The notes beneath the pieces are model-generated. The model worked only from the letters and a program-made list of their open reading frames with translations. It was not told the DNA's origin and ran no database searches. A stretch of 9,258 nt of DNA, taken from the NCBI GenBank assembly GCA_045807225.1, contig JBJMHU010000184.1, positions 1 through 9,258 of the forward strand, written 5' to 3'. The stretch is from Fodinibacter sp045807225 (lineage in GTDB: Bacteria; Actinomycetota; Actinomycetes; Actinomycetales; Dermatophilaceae). Below, one piece after another: positions 9,109 through 9,258 of this stretch (position 1 is the stretch's first letter; the number at the start of each line of letters is the position of its first letter). The position numbers were made by a program, and so were the translations under genes.

Positions 9109-9124
9109 GTCAACAATAGGTAAC
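9109..9124 (+). promoter_or_regulatory. GlnR-box-like sequence over the putative glnR promoter
   Basis: The plus strand reads GTCAA, six bases, GTAAC. The published GlnR half-site pattern is approximately GTnAC-n6-GAAAC, so each element matches at four of five positions. Only one pair is visible and it overlaps the proposed -10 box. It is a tentative autoregulatory site that could well be chance. Confidence 0.25.
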
Positions 9125-9142
9125 CCGGCGTACACATTGGAA
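9113..9142 (-). promoter_or_regulatory. Candidate promoter of the glnR-mshD-ppk-mutT1 operon
   Basis: On the minus strand TTCCAA (9142-9137) and TATTGT (9118-9113) are separated by 18 bases and resemble -35 and -10 boxes. The -10 would lie 65 bases before the glnR start. This is the most AT-rich spot in a very GC-rich region, which fits a promoter, but the -35 match is poor. Confidence 0.35.
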
Positions 9143-9151
9143 GGTTCCAAT
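9136..9151. repeat. 16-base inverted repeat upstream of glnR
   Basis: ATTGGAA and TTCCAAT are perfect 7-base complementary arms separated by GG. Such a short, AT-rich dyad is typical of a dimeric regulator's operator. It covers the proposed -35 box. No known consensus is recognised. Confidence 0.4.
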
Positions 9152-9188
9152 CGGTGGTTGAGACGAACATCATCCGGGTCCGTTACTG

Positions 9189-9207
9189 GGCCGCCGCAAA
9201 GGCGGCC
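9189..9207. terminator. GC stem-loop near the right edge
   Basis: GGCCGCC and GGCGGCC form a perfect 7-bp stem with a GCAAA loop. There is no T-tract on either strand. It may end an upstream transcript: a minus-strand stop codon at 9240-9238 closes the only six codons visible at the edge, too few to call a gene. The remaining bases from 9152 to 9258 show no RNA gene or clear coding region. Confidence 0.35.
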
Positions 9208-9258
9208 GCTGGAGTGGACTCAGATGAACTCCCGGTCTCAGGCCCGCTGACCCTCGCC

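Noticed and set aside
9049..9150. 34-codon N-terminal extension of the glnR-like frame
   Set aside because: It would start at a TTG without a convincing ribosome site and runs through the candidate promoter. The ATG at 9048 has GGGAGG at ideal spacing and matches the receiver's first strand.
9238..9258. Possible 3' end of another minus-strand gene (GEGQRA then stop)
   Set aside because: Six codons at the window edge are too few to tell a gene end from chance. It is recorded only as context for the nearby stem-loop.

Overview
The window is compact, very GC-rich, and every gene I can support lies on the minus strand. It almost certainly comes from a mycothiol-producing actinobacterium: an MshD-type mycothiol synthase, a GlnR-like atypical response regulator and an actinobacterial MutT1-type Nudix/phosphatase fusion are all present, with strong G/C third-position bias. 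The style fits Micrococcales/Intrasporangiaceae-like organisms, but the genus is inference only.

Read in the direction of transcription (from high to low coordinates) there are two blocks. Block 1 (about 9150 to 4145) is a tight putative operon: glnR-like regulator, mshD, ppk (polyphosphate kinase 1), mutT1 (Nudix plus histidine-phosphatase fusion). The gaps between genes are only 1, 12 and 22 bases. A candidate promoter, a short inverted repeat and a GlnR-box-like sequence precede the first gene. A GC-rich stem-loop follows mutT1 four bases after its stop.

Block 2 (about 4035 to 1, running off the left edge) is the high-affinity phosphate transport operon pstS-pstC-pstA-pstB: the lipoprotein phosphate receptor, two permease subunits and the ATPase. 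PstB lacks only its last few tens of residues. The 226-base gap before pstS carries a clear tandem PHO box (two 11-base units starting GTTCAC, with a third in-phase degenerate unit), so phosphate-starvation control by PhoP is well supported. A 12-bp perfect GC hairpin between pstS and pstC may let pstS be expressed above pstCAB.

Taken together the window joins phosphate uptake (Pst), storage of phosphate as polyphosphate (Ppk), hydrolysis of oxidised or polyphosphorylated nucleotides (MutT1), thiol redox chemistry (MshD) and nitrogen control (GlnR). Each component is a known family. I see no phage, insertion sequence, CRISPR array, RNA gene or novel defence-type system. The points worth a second look are the regulatory sequences and the merging of the glnR-mshD and ppk-mutT1 neighbourhoods next to pst.
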